Made by a program: the position numbers and the translations under genes
Notes under the pieces: model-generated
What the model saw: only the letters and a program-made list of their open reading frames with translations
Databases searched by the model: none
Told to the model about the DNA's origin: nothing
Part shown: positions 61,081 to 64,000 of the stretch, piece by piece
Position numbering within the stretch: the first letter of the stretch is position 1
Layout of the letters: every line of letters starts with the position of its first letter
Source of the DNA: Xenopus tropicalis
Taxonomy: Eukaryota > Chordata > Amphibia > Anura > Pipidae
Reading direction: 5' to 3'
Length of the DNA: 64,000 bases
Assembly: GCF_000004195.4 (NCBI RefSeq)
Contig: NC_030679.2
Span: 152,741,153 to 152,805,152 of the forward strand

Positions 61081-61700
61081 TGGCACAGGGAGCCTTACGT
61101 ACTGGCACAGGGAACCCCATGTTCTGGCACAGGGAGGCCCATGTTCTGGCACAGGGAACCCCATGTTCTGGCACAGGGAGGCCCATGTTCTGGCACAGGG
61201 AACCCCATATTCAGGCACAGGGAGGCCCATGTTCAGGCACAGGGAGGCCCATGTTCAGGCACAGGGAGGCCCATGTTCAGGCACAGGGAACCCCATGTTC
61301 TGGCAAACGGAGGCCCATGTTCTGGCACAGGGAGGCCCATGTTCATGCAAAGGGAGGCCCATGTTCAGGCATGGGGAACCCCATGTTCTGACACGGGGAG
61401 GCCCATGTTCTGGCACGGGGAGGCCCATGTTCTGGCACGGGGAGGCCCATGTTCTGGCACGGGGAACCCCATGTTCTGGCACGGGGAGGCCCATGTTCAG
61501 GCACGGGGAGGCCCATGTTCATGCAAAGGGAGGCCCATGTTCAGGCACGGGGAGGCCCATGTTCTGGCACGGGGAGGCCCATGTTCAGGCAAAGGGAGGC
61601 CCATGTTCAGGCACGGGGAGGCCCATGTTCTGGCACAGGGAGGCCCATGTTCAGGCAAAGGGAGGCCCATGTTCAGGCACAGGGAACCCCATGTTCTGAC
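61081..61700. repeat. 22-bp minisatellite, about 28 copies
   Basis: The unit reads GGCACAGGGAGGCCCATGTTCT with variants (CAGGGAACCCCATGTTCT, GCAAAGGGAGG, CACGGGGAGG). It shows block structure: the series AGGCACGGGG...ATGCAAAGGG recurs. It may lie in the 3-prime UTR of the TMEM102-like gene. Because the unit is not a multiple of three, all three plus frames are partly open (repeats of MFWHREAHVLAQG); I do not call a gene. Confidence 0.95.
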
Positions 61701-62225
61701 ACCAAAAGACAGATTGGGGGTCCAATGCTACCTTTAGTCTTGCCCTGTCAGAACCAGCTGGAGAGGGTGGGCAGTAGCTGGTTCCTCAGAGAAATTGGGG
61801 TGAGTTTCAGTTGGGGGGACAGTGCTGCTCCCATGAACAAGAAATGAAAAATAAAAATGGTTTCTCCCAAAGCCAAACTTCTCCTGAGCATTCGAGGCTT
61901 CCCCTCTCCCTTTGGTTACTTTGTTACTTCCCAGCAGAGTCGTTTCCATAACCTGCAAGAGAACAGCGCCCCCTTGATATCAGATTCAGAATAAACTGGG
62001 AACTAAAAACTGCTACAGTTTATGAACAGGGAACACTTCCCCTTTAATCTCCTGAGTTCCTAGAAAGTTAATGAAGGAAAAGGCTTGGCTTCCATTGTGC
62101 TGTTTCCATATATGTGAGTGTCTGTGCCAATTGTACCTCCAATTAAATGTATATTCATGCAAAGCAGAGTCTGTGCCTCTTACATTCCCAATATACTGAG
62201 CTTTCTGCCCCCCAGTCCCCCGTGC
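61701..62225 (+). other. Unique sequence with polyadenylation-like signals
   Basis: AATAAA words occur at about 61850 and 61990, and ATTAAA at about 62142. Any of these could end a long TMEM102-like transcript. No coding exon was recognised. Confidence 0.5.
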
Positions 62226-63192
62226 CCCCTTAGCCCATAACAAGGTTACAGATATATAGAAACATTGGGGTAACAGTCACCCCGCTATAGTTCCAGGGGT
62301 ACCCAGGGCACAAATAAGCACTCACCCCAAATCCCCCCCTAACTGGCCTTCAGGCTGAGCCCCCTTAGCCCATAACAAGGTTACAGATATATAGAAACAT
62401 TGGGGTAACAGTCACCCCGCTATAGTTCCAGGGGTACCCAGGGCACAAATAACCACTCAACCCAAATCCCCCCTGACTGGCCTTCAGGCTGGGCCCCCTT
62501 AGCCCATAACAAGGTTACAGATATATAGAAACATTGGGGTAACAGTCACCCTGCTATAGTTCCAGGGGTACCCAGGGCACAAATACCCACTCACCCCAAA
62601 TCCCCCCCTAACTGGCCTTCAGGCTGGGCCCCCTTAGCCCATAACAAGGTTACAGATATATAGAAACATTGGGGTAACAGTCACCCCGCTATAGTTCCAG
62701 GGGTACCCAGGGCACAAATACCCACTCACCCCAAATCCCCCCCTAACTGGCCTTCAGGCTGGGCCCCCTTAGCCCATAACAAGGTTACAGATATATAGAA
62801 ACATTGGGGGTAACAGTCACCCCGCTATAGTTCCAGGGGTACCCAGGGCACAAATAAGCACTCACCCCAAATCCCCCCCTAACTGGCCTTCAGGCTGGGC
62901 CCCCTTAGCCCATAACAAGGTTACAGATATATAGAAACATTGGGGGTAACAGTCACCCCCGCTATAGTTCCAGGGGTACCCAGGGCACAAATAAGCACTC
63001 ACCCCAAATCCCCCCCTAACTGGCCTTCAGGCTGGGCCCCCTTAGCCCATAACAAGGTTACAGATATATAGAAACATTGGGGTAACAGTCACCCCGCTAT
63101 AGTTCCAGGGGTACCCAGGGCACAAATAAGCACTCACCCCAAATCCCCCCCTAACTGGCCTTCAGGCTGGGCCCCCTTAGCCCATAACAAGG
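62226..63192. repeat. 135-bp tandem repeat, seven copies
   Basis: Highly uniform units containing CCCATAACAAGGTTACAGAT, ATATAGAAACATTGGGGTAA, CCGCTATAGTTCCAGGGGTA and AAGCACTCACCCCAAATCC. The minus strand of the last word is GGGGTGAGTGCTT, a 5-prime splice-site-like motif. The final unit is cut at TTACAGAT and fused directly to the next array. Confidence 0.96.
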
Positions 63193-64000
63193 TTACAGAT
63201 TTGGGTATAGAAGGGTTAATGGAGGGGTCTACAGTTGACTGAACATGGCGAGTGCTGTTTGGGTATAGAAAGGTTAATGTAGAAGGAGTCTACAGGTAGC
63301 TGAACATGGTGAGTGCCGTTTGGGTATAGAAGGGTTAATGTAGGAGGAGTCTACAGGTACCTGAACATGGTGAGTGCCGTTTGGGTATAGAAGGGTTAAT
63401 GTAGGAGGAGTCTACAGGTAGCTAAACATAGTGAGTGCTGTTTGGGTATAGAAGGGTTAATGTAGGAGGAGTTACAGGTAGCTGAACATGGTGAGTGCCG
63501 TTTGGGTATAGAAGGGTTAATGTAGGAGGAGTCTACAGGTAGCTGAACATGGTGAGTGCTGTTTGGGTATAGAAGGGTTAATGTAGGAGGAGTTACAGGT
63601 AGCTGAACATGGTTAGTGCCATTTGGGTATACAAGGATTATTGTAGGAGGAGTCTACAGTTGGCTGAACATGGTGAGTGCTGTTTGGGTATAGAAGGGTT
63701 AATGTAGGAGGAGTTACAGGTAGCTGAACATGGTTAGTGCCATTTGGGTATACAAGGATTAATGTAGGAGGAGTCTACAGTTGGCTGAACATGGTGAGTG
63801 CCGTTTGGGTATAGAAGGGTTAATGTAGGAGGGGTATACAGTTGGCTGAACAAGGTGAGTGCCGTTTGGGTATAGAAGGGTTAATGTAGGAGGAGTATAC
63901 AGTTGGCTGAACATGGTAAGTGCTTTTTGGGTTTAGAAGGGTTAATGTAGGAGGAGGCAACAGGTAGCTGAACATGGTGAGTGCCGTTTGGGTATAGAAG
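63193..64000. repeat. 61-bp minisatellite, at least 13 copies, continuing past the window
   Basis: The unit contains TTTGGGTATAGAAGGGTTAA, TGTAGGAGGAGTCTACAGGT and GCTGAACATGGTGAGTGCCG. ATG-GTGAGT resembles a 5-prime splice site, and TCTACAG-GTAGCTG resembles an acceptor. Two unit types (TGCCGTTTGGG and TGCCATTTGGG with ACAAGGATTA) alternate in part. The array is truncated by the window edge. Confidence 0.95.

Noticed and set aside
61141..61737. 198-codon ORF with MFWHREAHVLAQG repeats
   Set aside because: The 22-bp unit leaves all three plus frames partly open; a frame-independent property of the repeat.

Overview
The window is vertebrate nuclear DNA and most resembles a frog (Xenopus, probably X. 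tropicalis). The grounds are spliced genes with GT-AG introns, a Tc1-like DNA transposon of a type common in frogs and fish, a small hAT-type element, and two genes whose orthologues lie close together on human 17p13.1 (TMEM256 and TMEM102). The species call is an inference. No prokaryotic or viral gene was seen.

Roughly 85 percent of the window is tandem repeat: about seventeen unrelated minisatellites with units from 13 to 152 bp. In order they are a 54-bp array (1-5056) split by a Tc1 element at 1019-2692; about 2.2 kb of mostly non-coding sequence with a TATC microsatellite; an 88-bp array of about 100 copies (7266-16010); a 49-bp array (16286-22128); a 13-bp array; a 29-bp array (22721-23398); a 24-bp array (23928-26050) split by a 305-bp hAT-type element; and a 48-bp array (26051-27435). 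Next comes a segment present twice (27445-33262 and 34272-40108). It carries TMEM256 exons on the minus strand, a 152-bp repeat and a roughly 36-bp G-rich array. A 1000-N gap follows (40109-41108), then a 38-bp array (41386-43675), the last TMEM256 exon on the PLUS strand (43757-43900), a 13.2-kb G-rich array (44936-58138), GC-box-rich repeats, the TMEM102-like gene (about 58940-61000), a 22-bp array, a 135-bp array and a 61-bp array that runs off the end.

Two genes are identified with confidence. A TMEM102-like gene (409 aa, coding over two exons) looks intact. TMEM256 is present only in pieces: its middle exons occur twice on the minus strand, while its last exon is on the plus strand across the gap. 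That is best explained by a misoriented contig or a rearrangement. The duplicated segment may be a false (haplotypic) duplication. A further 238-bp exon-like ORF (33404-33641, minus) belongs to a gene I do not recognise.

The observations most worth following are these. Several unrelated minisatellites carry a strong splice-site motif in every unit. Nearly all units contain a G or C homopolymer. The Tc1 copy appears to have decayed by changes that lengthen G and C runs. The centres of the arrays are full of small indels, which suggests uncorrected long-read sequence there. Most long ORFs are read-through of repeats and are not genes.
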